The translations under genes and the position numbers were made by a program. The notes beneath the pieces were generated by a model. The model saw nothing but the letters and a program-made list of their open reading frames with translations. It was not told the origin of the DNA and did not search any database. Shown here piece by piece: positions 35,889 through 44,372 of a stretch of 64,000 nucleotides of DNA. Origin of the DNA: CALZBJ01 sp945619025 (lineage in GTDB: Bacteria > Pseudomonadota > Gammaproteobacteria > Cardiobacteriales > Wohlfahrtiimonadaceae); NCBI GenBank assembly GCA_945619025.1, contig CALZBJ010000001.1:62001-126000 (forward strand), in the 5' to 3' direction. Within the stretch, counting starts at the first letter, position 1. The number at the start of each line of letters is the position of its first letter.

Positions 35889-35922
35889 GGGGAAAGAGCA
35901 TCATACTCTTTCCCTTTTTTAT
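35889..35922 (+). terminator. Terminator after the Cys-repeat lipoprotein gene
   Basis: GGGAAAGAG pairs with CTCTTTCCC around a 7-base loop and is followed by six T residues, 50 bp after the lipoprotein stop. Confidence 0.9.
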
Positions 35923-36035
35923 TCCTCATCTCTCCCTTTGCACGCAAGAAAAATCTTCTCAAAGCGGGTTAAGCATGGTACAAATGATGGGAGAAGAGTG
36001 GATTATCTTCAGATAAAAACAACGAGGAGATTAGT

Positions 36036-36722
36036 ATGAGTTACATTGTTATTCGCCATGATAAAGAACCGGTTCGCAACATTTTTTGCATCGGACGCAA
36101 TTACGTTGAGCACGCCCACGAGCTTAATAATCCGGTTCCCGAAGCCCCTCTTGTATTTTTTAAGCCCACCGGCACGCTTCTTCATGAAGGGTCACAGATT
36201 CCTCTTCCCGTCTATTCTGAGGATGTGCATCACGAAGCGGAACTGGTACTTTTCATCAATAAAGATGCTGAAGGACTCACCAAAGAGAATGCGCTCAATT
36301 TTATCGGTGCTATCGGGCTTGGGCTTGATCTCACCGCGCGGGATATTCAATCGATCGAGAAATCAAAAGGGCATCCTTGGTCACGCAGCAAAGGCTTTAA
36401 AGGGGCAGCGCCGATCTCAAAATTCATTCCCTTTTCAGAAGCTTCAATGCCGCTTGGGCAGATTCGTTTTTCACTTGATGTCAATGGTGAGCGCCGTCAA
36501 ACCGGGCATCTCTCTGAACTTATTTTTGATATCCCCACCCTTTTGGAACATCTAAATTCCATCTACGGTCTGCAAAAAGGAGATCTCGTCTTTACCGGTA
36601 CGCCCAAAGGCGTTGCCAAAATGAAGGCAGGCGATGAGATGAGTCTTAAACTTACTACATCCGTGGATCCGGAGAATCCTACAGCCGATGAGATCGTTAC
36701 CGCTGAATTTACCGTGGCATAA
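36036..36722 (+). CDS. Fumarylacetoacetate hydrolase (FAH) family protein
   Basis: A 228-residue cytoplasmic metal-dependent enzyme of the FAH superfamily, of the YcgM/FAHD1 type (acylpyruvate hydrolase or oxaloacetate decarboxylase). Motifs present: CIGRNYVEHAHELNN near the start, PLVFFKPTGTL, the metal-ligand HHEAELVLFI segment, LGLDLTARDIQ, the PWSRSKGFKGAAPIS segment, and the C-terminal GDLVFTGTPKGVAKMKAGDE. The three acidic metal ligands are all in place. GAGGAG gives a good SD. It is monocistronic, with a terminator on each side. No aromatic catabolism genes are adjacent, so the acylpyruvate or oxaloacetate role is the most likely. Confidence 0.9.
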   Translation: MSYIVIRHDKEPVRNIFCIGRNYVEHAHELNNPVPEAPLVFFKPTGTLLHEGSQIPLPVYSEDVHHEAELVLFINKDAEGLTKENALNFIGAIGLGLDLTARDIQSIEKSKGHPWSRSKGFKGAAPISKFIPFSEASMPLGQIRFSLDVNGERRQTGHLSELIFDIPTLLEHLNSIYGLQKGDLVFTGTPKGVAKMKAGDEMSLKLTTSVDPENPTADEIVTAEFTVA

Positions 36723-36755
36723 TTCGTTCAATTAACATTGTGTAATTGAAGATCT

Positions 36756-36809
36756 AAGCACTGACGCGATGACAAGGTTAATGCCCTTGAAATCCGCAGT
36801 GCTTTTTTA
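36756..36809. terminator. Terminator between the FAH-family gene and ampG
   Basis: AAGCACTG pairs with CAGTGCTT, followed by a T-run. The 33-base interior contains a second small stem (AAGG / CCTT). Its right end reaches the ampG stop, so it mainly serves the plus-strand FAH-family gene. Confidence 0.8.
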
Positions 36810-38111
36810 TTCCATTGGCGTTAACGGTTTGACTTCCCGGCGAATCACAAAGAGTAGAATTACACCCGGAATAAAGAGAAATGCCGTGCCGATAAAGAAA
36901 TCGTACCAGCCATATTCCGCCACTAAAAACCCCGAACTTCCCCCAAGAAGACGAAGCCCAACCGCCGAAAGAGAGCTTAATAGCGCATATTGAGTCGCTG
37001 AATAATTCCGGTCGCAGAGCAAGCTTAAAAACATAATAAAGAGCGCGCTCGCAAAGCCGGAGACAAAATTCTCTAACGTAATTGCAATCACCAATGAATG
37101 GATCGTCGGATAATGCAAAATTAATAGATAGCCTAAATTTGTCACCCCGATCGCAACCGCCGAATAGAGCAGGCTTTTGTAGATCCCGATCGTGCGGATC
37201 ACGCTTCCCGCCACAAACGCGCCTATGAGCGTTGCAATAAGCCCGTACACTTTAGTCACCACCCCAATTTGAGTGCCGTTATAGCCCATATCGGTATAAA
37301 AATCCGCTACCATCACGCCGGAAATCGCATCGGGCAATTTATAACAGATAATAAAAAATAGGATTATCAAAGATTTATCGCGGGTAAAAAATTGCTTAAA
37401 GGTAAGCATCGTACTCTTAAAGAGATTGTGCAGATGACCTTTAATCGTTTTCGGCGCATCATGTTCTCCACTCTTATCCGCTTCAAGCGTGATCTCGGGC
37501 TCCGTGATAAAGAGCGTCACAATCGCGAGCGTCATAAAGAGCCCCGCGAGCAGCATAAAGATGACTCCCCAACTTAAATAGTCCGAAAGACTGAGCACTC
37601 CTGCGCCCATGACGAGCATCCCTAATCGATAGGTCATCAGCGAGCTACTGCTGCCATAGGACTGCTCTTCCGGCGTTAGATAATCGATGCGATAGGCATC
37701 AATCACAATGTCTTGGCTTGCAGAAAAAAAGGCGAGAATAAAGATAAATAATCCCGTTAATACCGGCGAAGATTTCGGGTCAATAAAGGATAATCCGACA
37801 AAAACGAGTGCTAATCCGAGCTGAAAAAAGAGAATCCACCCTTTCCGCCTCCCGAGCAATCCAAATAGTGGCAAACGATATTGATCAAGAAGTGGCGCCC
37901 ACAGGAATTTAAAGGCGTATGGTAATCCTAAAAGTGAGGCAAGCCCGATCATCTCTTTCTTGACGCCGTGGCTTGAGAGCCAATAGGTGAGCGTCATCAG
38001 CGTCATCATAATCGGAAGTCCGGAGGAGAATCCAAATAGCGCCACCGCTAAGTTTTGCCGTTTGAGATAGGGCTCAAAGGATTCAATCATCGATTCCAGT
38101 CGTTTTAACAT
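36807..38111 (-). CDS. ampG: AmpG-type muropeptide permease (MFS)
   Basis: A 12-helix MFS carrier of about 434 residues resembling AmpG, which imports GlcNAc-anhydroMurNAc peptides from the periplasm for cell-wall recycling and so influences beta-lactamase induction. Family landmarks are FGFSSGLPIMMTLMTLTYWL, LLGLPYAFKFLWAPLLDQY, LGRRKGWIL, FFSASQDIVIDAYRIDYL and YGSSSSLMTYRLGMLV. It is shorter than E. coli AmpG (491), which has extra C-terminal helices. AAGGGAG lies upstream of the ATG. No ampD, ampR or beta-lactamase gene is adjacent. It is separated by 94 bp from mgtE on the same strand and could be read through from it. Confidence 0.88.
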   Translation of the reverse strand: MLKRLESMIESFEPYLKRQNLAVALFGFSSGLPIMMTLMTLTYWLSSHGVKKEMIGLASLLGLPYAFKFLWAPLLDQYRLPLFGLLGRRKGWILFFQLGLALVFVGLSFIDPKSSPVLTGLFIFILAFFSASQDIVIDAYRIDYLTPEEQSYGSSSSLMTYRLGMLVMGAGVLSLSDYLSWGVIFMLLAGLFMTLAIVTLFITEPEITLEADKSGEHDAPKTIKGHLHNLFKSTMLTFKQFFTRDKSLIILFFIICYKLPDAISGVMVADFYTDMGYNGTQIGVVTKVYGLIATLIGAFVAGSVIRTIGIYKSLLYSAVAIGVTNLGYLLILHYPTIHSLVIAITLENFVSGFASALFIMFLSLLCDRNYSATQYALLSSLSAVGLRLLGGSSGFLVAEYGWYDFFIGTAFLFIPGVILLFVIRREVKPLTPME

Positions 38112-38204
38112 GCGTTACGCTCCCTTATGTAATTCCCTTTACCATAACAAAAGGGCAAGTCCAACACTCGCCCTTTTACGTTTTTATCAAAATCAGCAAT
38201 GACA

Positions 38205-39236
38205 TTAGCCAATATTTAAAAACATGCTCGCAATGCCGAAATAGATAAAGACCCCTGCGATATCACAAATTGAGGTGACAAGCGGTGTGCTCGCCGTTGC
38301 CGGGTCAAGTTTAAACCAGCGGAAGATAAAGGGGAGAATCGCCCCGAGAAGGCCTCCGAAAAGGACGACAATCACCATCGATGAACCGACCGCAATCGCC
38401 GTTTCTAGCCCAACATTTCCCATCGCACTATGTACGCCACGATAATAACCAATTCCTGCGATCGCGATCGCCATTGTGAGCCCAAGCAGGATCGCAACGG
38501 AAAGCTCTTTCATCACCACTTTAAACCAATCTTGCGCTTTAACATCGCCAACCGCCATCGAACGAATCACCAGCGTCGTCGATTGTGATCCGGTATTTCC
38601 GCCACTTGCAATTAAAAGCGGTAAGAAGAACACCACGTGAACGTATTGCCCGATTAATTCTTCATAATTGGCAATCCCTGCGCCGGATAATAGATTCACA
38701 AAGACTAAAATTACCAGCCACGGCATCCGTTTAACGTAGAGCCAGAGCGATGGCGCTTTTAATAGCCCACCCTCGATCTTCTCATCGTCCACCGAGATCG
38801 ACGCCATTTTATGAATATCCTCGGTGGCCTCTTCCTGCATAACGTCCATCATCGCATCGACGTGGATTACCCCGATCATATGACGTTCTTCATCCACAAC
38901 AGGAATGGTCACAAGGTCGGTATCTTGGAAGATTCGCGCAGCAAGTTCTTGGTCGAGATTTGAATCGAGCACAATGAGCTCTTTTTTCATAAACTCTTTT
39001 AAAATAAGGTCGCCTTTTGCGCCTAAGAGCTCACGAAGTGAGAGCACGCCCTTAATCTTTTCAGTGCTATCGACCACATAGATATAGTGAATATTGGCCT
39101 TGCCACGCACATTTTGGCGCAGATATACGATCGCTTCATCAGCGGTATAATCTTCAGGAATGCGGATAAACTCGTGGCTCATTAACGAACCGACGGTGTC
39201 TTCTGCAAAGCTCATCTTGAGATCTTGAATGACCAT
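38205..39236 (-). CDS. mgtE: MgtE-type magnesium transporter lacking the N-terminal regulatory domain
   Basis: A Mg2+ channel/transporter of the MgtE (SLC41) family. About 343 residues against about 450 for classical MgtE. It opens directly with the paired CBS domains (TVGSLMSHEFIRIPEDYTA to VIHVDAMMDVMQEEA) and continues with the five-helix pore: MPWLVILVFVNLLSGAGIANYE, SGGNTGSQSTTLVIR with the pore region, and the closing DPATASTPLVTSICDIAGVF. The superhelical MgtE_N domain that helps sense cytoplasmic Mg2+ is absent. An ATG five codons upstream exists, but GAGGGAG lies six bases ahead of the ATG at 39236, which is preferred. Expression is predicted to be controlled by the M-box riboswitch in its leader. 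Confidence 0.92.
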   Translation of the reverse strand: MVIQDLKMSFAEDTVGSLMSHEFIRIPEDYTADEAIVYLRQNVRGKANIHYIYVVDSTEKIKGVLSLRELLGAKGDLILKEFMKKELIVLDSNLDQELAARIFQDTDLVTIPVVDEERHMIGVIHVDAMMDVMQEEATEDIHKMASISVDDEKIEGGLLKAPSLWLYVKRMPWLVILVFVNLLSGAGIANYEELIGQYVHVVFFLPLLIASGGNTGSQSTTLVIRSMAVGDVKAQDWFKVVMKELSVAILLGLTMAIAIAGIGYYRGVHSAMGNVGLETAIAVGSSMVIVVLFGGLLGAILPFIFRWFKLDPATASTPLVTSICDIAGVFIYFGIASMFLNIG

Positions 39237-39334
39237 AGGATACTCCCTCATCTTTTAGCACGAATATATAATTATACAATTCGAGCGCAGCTTGATTATC
39301 AATAAAGCTCAATAAATTTGATATCAATAATGAC

Positions 39335-39370
39335 TAAAAATAGATGCCGCTCATCATGGGCTCTATTTTC
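39335..39370 (-). terminator. Terminator in the mgtE leader (riboswitch expression platform)
   Basis: Read on the minus strand, AAAATAGAGCC pairs with GGC-A-TCTATTTT (one bulged A) around a 10-base loop, and the right arm runs into TTTTTAG. It lies about 95 bases downstream of the M-box aptamer and 100 bases ahead of mgtE. That is where a Mg2+-controlled intrinsic terminator would sit. A palindrome TCGCATAAATATGCGA at 39369-39384 abuts it and may be part of the alternative fold. Confidence 0.7.
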
Positions 39371-39464
39371 GCATATTTATGCGATAGCGATGGAGGTTTT
39401 ACCAAAATTGACGCAACGATGGCTGAGCCGCCCCAAAATGAGACGCTCAAAGTCGATGTTTGAA

Positions 39465-39635
39465 GGATCCCCCTTCGTAAAGTTTTAGCACTATAGGGCC
39501 GGTTAATGCTCCATTTAACCAGTTACATTAAAGAAACCTTAATTCGATTTTCTCTGCTAACCCATTGGTGTCTCTCGACGTTTCTGGGCAGTAACGTATC
39601 TCCCTATAGGAGCCTCACCTAACGAGGTTTGTCGC
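39465..39635 (-). ncRNA. M-box (ykoK) magnesium riboswitch aptamer
   Basis: Read on the minus strand, the sequence contains the highly conserved M-box core in order: CTCGTTAGGTGAGGCTCCTA, then GGGAGATACGTTACTGCCCA, then ACGTCGAGAGACACCAATGG and GTTAGCAGAG, and finally GTTTCTTTAATGTAACTGGT and CCTATAGTGCTAAAACTTTACGAAGG. These match the B. subtilis ykoK leader element by element. M-box RNAs fold compactly on binding several Mg2+ ions and switch off Mg2+ transporter genes by termination. The next gene on this strand is mgtE, with a terminator between. The family is best known from Firmicutes and Actinobacteria. Exact ends are approximate. Confidence 0.94.
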
Positions 39636-39786
39636 CTTAATAATCAAGCAACTCAAACTTATTTGTAAGTGCGCATACTAACGAAAATCATTCTTCTTTT
39701 CAAATCATTTTCAATAATCAATTGCATTTTATAAAAAACTTAACGTTTGTTGTGCGGCCCTCGTATCAATCCCCTTTTAAATGGGC

Positions 39787-39792
39787 TATAAT
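39787..39792 (+). promoter_or_regulatory. Putative -10 box of trkA
   Basis: A perfect TATAAT lies 32 bases ahead of the chosen trkA ATG. No good -35 was seen. If used, the leader would be about 25 bases with no clear Shine-Dalgarno sequence. Confidence 0.4.
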
Positions 39793-39823
39793 TGAGGGCG
39801 ATTATTCCATAAGCAAATTTGTC

Positions 39824-41206
39824 ATGAAGATTTTAATTTTAGGCGCAGGTCAGGTCGGCTCCACGGTTGCGCACGTCTTTTCGAAAGAGGCGCAAAATGA
39901 GATTACGATTATCGATAGTCACTACGAACCGTTAGCCGCCCTTAAAGAGCAATATGATATCCGTACCATTCGTGGTAACGCGGCGCATCCCACTGTTTTA
40001 GAAGAAGCAGATGCCGCCAATGCCGATATTATGATTGCCGTTACATCAAGTGATGAGGTCAATATTGTGGCCTGTCAGCTTGCCTATTCTCTCTTTAATG
40101 TCAAACTCAAAATCGCCCGCCTTCGCTCTCAATCCTATATCGAGCATTCCGACAATATCTTTGGTTATAAGATCAATTCAGCATTTAATATTGACGTGGT
40201 GATCAGCCCGGAAATTTTAGTAACCGATCAGATTAAAAATATTATCGAGCTTCCCGGCGCGCACGATGTGCTGCGTTTTGCCAAAGGGAAAGCGCTGATG
40301 ATCTCAACCGACATTCAAGAAGGCGCGCCCTTTGCCTATCGCTCCATTGCTGAGATCCGCGAGAAATTGCCCCATATTAATGTTAATTTCACCGTACTCT
40401 TTCGCGATGGAGAGGAATTTTTCCCAAATGGTGAAACCGTGCTTCTTCCGGGGGATTATCTCTACTTTTTAACGGCGCGTCATCAAGCCCGACATCTCAT
40501 TGAAAAGCTCAATCCCACCAATAAAACGGCGAAGAAAATTATTATCGCAGGCGGTGGGAATATCGGCGCGCAACTTGCGGAAACGCTCGAAACCTTTGCG
40601 CAAGTCAAAGTGATTGAAACCGACTCGGATCGGGCACATCGCTTGAGCTCAAATCTTAATAATAGCCTTGTCCTTCAAGGCGACTGTACCGATGAAAATC
40701 TCCTCTTTGAAGAGAACATCGAAACTACCGATATTTTCTGCGCGGTAACGAATGACGATCAGACCAATATTTTATCGAGCATGCTGGCAAAACGACTTGG
40801 GGCAAAATATGCGATGACGCTGATTAATCGCTCCTCCTTTTTGGAATTAATTCAGGAAGAATCGAAGATTGATCTTGCCTTTTCACCGCAACAGGTGACC
40901 TTAAGTACGCTCCTCACCTACATCCGTAAAGGCGATGTGGTGCAGGTCTATTCTCTTGGACTTGGCAGCGCGGAAGCGATTGAAATTGTCGCCCATGGTA
41001 CAGAAGAGAGCTCGAAGCTCATCGGCAAACATATATGTGACATAAAATGGCCCGAGGGAACCATTTTATCTGGTATCATACGGAAAGGTAACGTCCTCAT
41101 CATCAACGATGAAACGTTAATCGAAGATGATGACCACATAATTCTTTATATCAACAATAAAGATAGCATCCCTGAAATTGAAGAACTTTTCAAAATCAAT
41201 AATTAG
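39824..41206 (+). CDS. trkA: Trk potassium uptake regulatory protein TrkA
   Basis: TrkA is the peripheral NAD(H)/ATP-binding regulatory subunit of the Trk/Ktr K+ uptake system. The 460-residue protein matches E. coli TrkA (458). It has two RCK modules, each a Rossmann domain (KILILGAGQVGSTVAHVFSK at the start and KIIIAGGGNIGAQLAETLE near residue 235) followed by a TrkA-C domain. The reading frame extends 34 codons upstream, but the family start MKILILGAGQVG fixes the ATG at 39824. The integral membrane partner TrkH is not in the window; in many bacteria trkA and trkH are unlinked. argG follows after 24 bp and may be cotranscribed. Confidence 0.95.
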   Translation: MKILILGAGQVGSTVAHVFSKEAQNEITIIDSHYEPLAALKEQYDIRTIRGNAAHPTVLEEADAANADIMIAVTSSDEVNIVACQLAYSLFNVKLKIARLRSQSYIEHSDNIFGYKINSAFNIDVVISPEILVTDQIKNIIELPGAHDVLRFAKGKALMISTDIQEGAPFAYRSIAEIREKLPHINVNFTVLFRDGEEFFPNGETVLLPGDYLYFLTARHQARHLIEKLNPTNKTAKKIIIAGGGNIGAQLAETLETFAQVKVIETDSDRAHRLSSNLNNSLVLQGDCTDENLLFEENIETTDIFCAVTNDDQTNILSSMLAKRLGAKYAMTLINRSSFLELIQEESKIDLAFSPQQVTLSTLLTYIRKGDVVQVYSLGLGSAEAIEIVAHGTEESSKLIGKHICDIKWPEGTILSGIIRKGNVLIINDETLIEDDDHIILYINNKDSIPEIEELFKINN

Positions 41207-41230
41207 CAATTAGTACAACAGGAGACACTA

Positions 41231-42436
41231 ATGGATAAAGTAAACAAAGTCGTCCTCGCCTACTCTGGCGGCCTGGACACCTCTGTGATCTTAAAATGGC
41301 TACAAGATGAGTATAACTGTGAAGTGGTAACCTTTACCGCTGATATCGGACAAGGCGAAGAAGTTGAACCTGCACGCGAAAAAGCGCAAGCATTAGGGGT
41401 TAAAGAGATCTATATCGACGATCTACGCGAAGAGTTTGCTCGTGACTTTATCTTTCCAATGTTCCGTGCCAATGCAATTTATGAAGGTGAGTACCTTTTA
41501 GGGACTTCAATCGCGCGTCCGTTAATCTCAAAACGCTTAATCGAAATCGCCAATGAAACCAACGCAGATGCGATCTCACATGGCGCAACCGGTAAAGGAA
41601 ACGACCAAGTACGTTTCGAGCTTGGCGCTTACGCACTTAAACCCGACGTTAAAGTGATCGCGCCATGGCGTGAGTGGGACTTAATGTCGCGTGAAAAGCT
41701 CCTCAATTATGCTGAGAAAAACAACATCGTGATCGACCGTCACGGTAAAAAATCGCCTTATTCAATGGATGCTAACTTACTTCATATCTCCTATGAAGGT
41801 CTCCTCTTGGAAGATCCATGGGCAGAGCCAGAAGCGGACATGTGGCGCTGGACGGTTTCTCCTGAAGAGGCGCCAAACACCCCAACTTACTTAGAATTAA
41901 CCTATGAAAAAGGGGACATCGTTGCGATCGATGGCGAACGTTTATCACCTGCAACGGTGATGGCACGCCTTAACAAACTCGCAGGCGACAACGGAATTGG
42001 CCGTGTGGATATCGTAGAAAACCGTTACGTGGGCATGAAAGCTCGCGGATGCTACGAAACCCCAGCCGGTACTATCATGCTTAAAGCACACCGCGCGATC
42101 GAATCGATCACCTTAGACCGTGAAGTTGCGCACCTTAAAGATGAATTAATGCCACGTTACGCAAGCCTCATCTATAACGGTTACTGGTGGAGCCCTGAGC
42201 GTGAAATGCTTCAAACCATGATCGACAAATCACAAGAATATGTGAACGGTGTGGTTCGCCTTAAACTCTACAAAGGCAACATCATCGTGGTTGGCCGTAA
42301 ATCAGACGATTCACTCTTTGACGAATCAATCGCAACGTTTGAAGATGACGAAGGCGCATACAACCAAAAAGACGCGGAAGGCTTCATCAAGCTCAACGCG
42401 CTTAGAATGCGTATCGCAGCAAAACGTAATCGTTAA
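41231..42436 (+). CDS. argG: Argininosuccinate synthase
   Basis: ArgG joins citrulline and aspartate with ATP in the penultimate step of arginine synthesis. The 401-residue protein belongs to the shorter type 1 group. The P-loop-like SGGLDTS (residues 12-18) binds ATP. YLLGTSIARPLISKRLIEIA, HGATGKGNDQVRFEL, APWREWDLMSREKLLNYA and SMDANLLHISYEGLLLEDPW are all conserved active-site blocks. CAGGAGA provides a good SD. It is 24 bp downstream of trkA, an unusual partner, and followed by a terminator. The rest of the arg pathway is elsewhere. No ARG box was recognised. Confidence 0.97.
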   Translation: MDKVNKVVLAYSGGLDTSVILKWLQDEYNCEVVTFTADIGQGEEVEPAREKAQALGVKEIYIDDLREEFARDFIFPMFRANAIYEGEYLLGTSIARPLISKRLIEIANETNADAISHGATGKGNDQVRFELGAYALKPDVKVIAPWREWDLMSREKLLNYAEKNNIVIDRHGKKSPYSMDANLLHISYEGLLLEDPWAEPEADMWRWTVSPEEAPNTPTYLELTYEKGDIVAIDGERLSPATVMARLNKLAGDNGIGRVDIVENRYVGMKARGCYETPAGTIMLKAHRAIESITLDREVAHLKDELMPRYASLIYNGYWWSPEREMLQTMIDKSQEYVNGVVRLKLYKGNIIVVGRKSDDSLFDESIATFEDDEGAYNQKDAEGFIKLNALRMRIAAKRNR

Positions 42437-42473
42437 TTGTCAATTTAGACGTTAACCATTAAGGCTAAAACGT

Positions 42474-42526
42474 AAAAACCTCTTAAGCCTGCCTTTCAAA
42501 TGAATCGGCGCTTAAGAGGTTTTTTA
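42474..42526. terminator. Bidirectional terminator between argG and the gltP-type gene
   Basis: AAAACCTCTTAAGC pairs with GCTTAAGAGGTTTT (14 bp, perfect) around a 21-base loop. An A-run on the left and a T-run on the right allow action on the convergent argG and gltP-type transcripts. Confidence 0.92.
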
Positions 42527-42559
42527 TTGCCCGCTTTTATTATTCAGATTATCGTAGTT

Positions 42560-43945
42560 TTAATCTTGCTCTGCCTTTGATAAAACAAGCGGCACCTGTA
42601 ACACTTGATCGTCCAAAACCTCTCGATTTTGATCCTCTTCGATCCCTAACATTTCAGTTTCATAACGGCGGCCTTTATCCTCATCAAACTGCCCTTCCCA
42701 TTTCGCAATCACAAGCGCCGCAAGAGAATTCCCCACTACATTTAACGCAGTACGCGCCATATCCATAATGCGATCCACACCGGCAATAAAGGCAAGCCCT
42801 AAAGTCGCTTGCTCCATCGGCATAACGCTGCCTAAAGTCGCAAGTAATACCACAAACGACACGCCCGGAACGCCGGCAATCCCTTTTGAAGTGATCATCA
42901 GCGTTAAAACAAGGGTGATCTCCTGCCAAATCGAGAGATCAATGCCAAATAATTGCGCCACAAAGATCGCTGCAATGCTCTGGTAGAGCGTCGAGCCATC
43001 GAGATTAAAGGAATAGCCCGTTGGAATCACAAAGCCCGTAATCGCTTTCGGCGCGCCATAGGCTTCCATCTTTTGCATAATGCGCGGGAGCACGCTTTCA
43101 GAACTTGAGGTTGAATAGGCAAGAATCAGTTCATCTTTTAAAATCGCCATCAATTTAAAGATATTGAGCCCAAAAAGTTTCGCCACTCCCCCTAAGACCA
43201 CAACGGCAAAGAAGATAATCGCGGCATACACAAGCACCACCAGTTTTAAGAGCGGAATTAGCGACTCAAATCCAAATTGGGTCACCGTGACAGCGATAAG
43301 AGCAAAGACCCCGATCGGCGCGTAACGCATAATCAAATTGGTCACCCGAAACATCGTCTCTGCAACGCTATTTAACACATTAATTAGCGGATCACGTTTA
43401 TCGCTCGATAGACCGGCTAAAGAGACACCAAAGATCACCGCAAAAAAGATAATCGCAAGCATATCCCCTTTCGCCATCGAGTCCACAATATTTGTGGGAA
43501 TGAGCCCTAACAGCGTTTTCACAAAGTGATTATCATGCTGAACCGACACCGCCCCTTGCGCATATTGGGAGATATCGCTTTGCGTTAATGCCGACACATC
43601 AATCCCCGTTCCCGGATGAAAGAGATTCGCCGCCGTAATCCCGACCACAATCGCAATGGTGGTAATAATCTCAAAGTAAAGAATCGATTTAAAGCCGATC
43701 CGACCGAGCTTTTTCGAATCCCCCATACCTGCAACGCCGACCACAATCGTCGCAAAGACAATCGGCACCACAATCATTTTAATCAAGCGAATAAAGATTT
43801 CACCCGCCGGTTTAAATCCATTTTGAATCAATCCATCGACCCAGGTGGCCGTCTCCGGTTGATTATGAAGCACCGCACCCACAGCGATCCCTAAAATTAA
43901 GGCAATTAAAATTTGCCACGCGAGCGTTAATTTAAATCGTTTCAT
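42560..43945 (-). CDS. Dicarboxylate/amino acid:cation symporter (GltP/DctA family)
   Basis: A DAACS-family secondary transporter of 461 residues, most like proton/sodium-coupled glutamate/aspartate carriers (GltP/GltT). Conserved parts: IRLIKMIVVPIVFATIVVGV, the first re-entrant loop AYSTSSSESVLPRIM (serine-rich), PTGYSFNLDGSTLYQSIAAI (the NMDGT-like metal motif, here NLDGS), SKGIAGVPGVSFVVLLATLG (second re-entrant loop) and FIAGVDRIMDMARTALNVVG with the substrate-binding Asp/Asn. AAAGGAG is eight bases from the ATG at 43945; an ATG two codons upstream is too close. Whether the substrate is glutamate/aspartate or C4-dicarboxylates cannot be settled, although SESVLPRIM favours amino acids. 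Confidence 0.88.
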   Translation of the reverse strand: MKRFKLTLAWQILIALILGIAVGAVLHNQPETATWVDGLIQNGFKPAGEIFIRLIKMIVVPIVFATIVVGVAGMGDSKKLGRIGFKSILYFEIITTIAIVVGITAANLFHPGTGIDVSALTQSDISQYAQGAVSVQHDNHFVKTLLGLIPTNIVDSMAKGDMLAIIFFAVIFGVSLAGLSSDKRDPLINVLNSVAETMFRVTNLIMRYAPIGVFALIAVTVTQFGFESLIPLLKLVVLVYAAIIFFAVVVLGGVAKLFGLNIFKLMAILKDELILAYSTSSSESVLPRIMQKMEAYGAPKAITGFVIPTGYSFNLDGSTLYQSIAAIFVAQLFGIDLSIWQEITLVLTLMITSKGIAGVPGVSFVVLLATLGSVMPMEQATLGLAFIAGVDRIMDMARTALNVVGNSLAALVIAKWEGQFDEDKGRRYETEMLGIEEDQNREVLDDQVLQVPLVLSKAEQD

Positions 43946-44372
43946 CTGCATTACTCCTTTGACTAGCGCTCGAGACTCTCCATGAGCCTCCGTTTCAATC
44001 GATGTTATATCGTTTTTTTGTCGATAGAAACTTATACCACCCTAAAAACTATGTCGACAACTGATTTTTACCCATCTTTACAAAATAAATTATAAAAAAT
44101 GGTTATTCGAAAAATATTTCAATAAGTTAATTAAAGGAGCTTTACAGTTTCCTTTGGATTTTTCTTTAATTTTTATTATGATTTCTCTCAAATTTATCTT
44201 CATGCAATTATCAACTCTGAAATGCAGCGACAGCCCTACTTTCCTAATCGAATATTGACAGTGACTCAAGAAATTTTGTACTCTGATTACATAAATACTA
44301 TAAAAATAATTATTTAAAATTACGCCATTCAATAAAACGCGTACCAGCATTTAATAACCAAAGGGGAATAGT
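43946..44372. other. Divergent intergenic region between the gltP-type gene and the pxp operon
   Basis: About 427 bp, markedly AT-rich. It contains the candidate pxp promoter (44255-44282) and the SD of pxpB at its right end. A minus-strand reading frame at 44090-44350 lacks any recognisable family features or SD and is probably spurious. Confidence 0.5.
44255..44282 (+). promoter_or_regulatory. Candidate sigma-70 promoter of the pxp operon
   Basis: TTGACA (44255-44260) is followed after 16 bases by TGTACT (44277-44282), giving a perfect -35 and a 4/6 -10. Transcription would start near 44290 and leave a leader of about 85 bases. No attenuator or regulator site was recognised. Confidence 0.55.

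Noticed and set aside
29289..35900. Autotransporter/lipoprotein cluster as a mobile element or genomic island
   Set aside because: No integrase, transposase, terminal inverted repeats or flanking tRNA gene was seen; composition differs only mildly.
39275..39282. TATAAT just ahead of mgtE as the main mgtE promoter
   Set aside because: It lies downstream of the riboswitch and terminator, has no -35 partner, and would bypass the regulatory leader; at most it is a weak secondary start.
44090..44350. Minus-strand reading frame of 86 codons in the pxp/gltP-type spacer
   Set aside because: AT-rich composition, no Shine-Dalgarno sequence, no recognisable family, and it overlaps the best promoter candidate of pxpB on the other strand.
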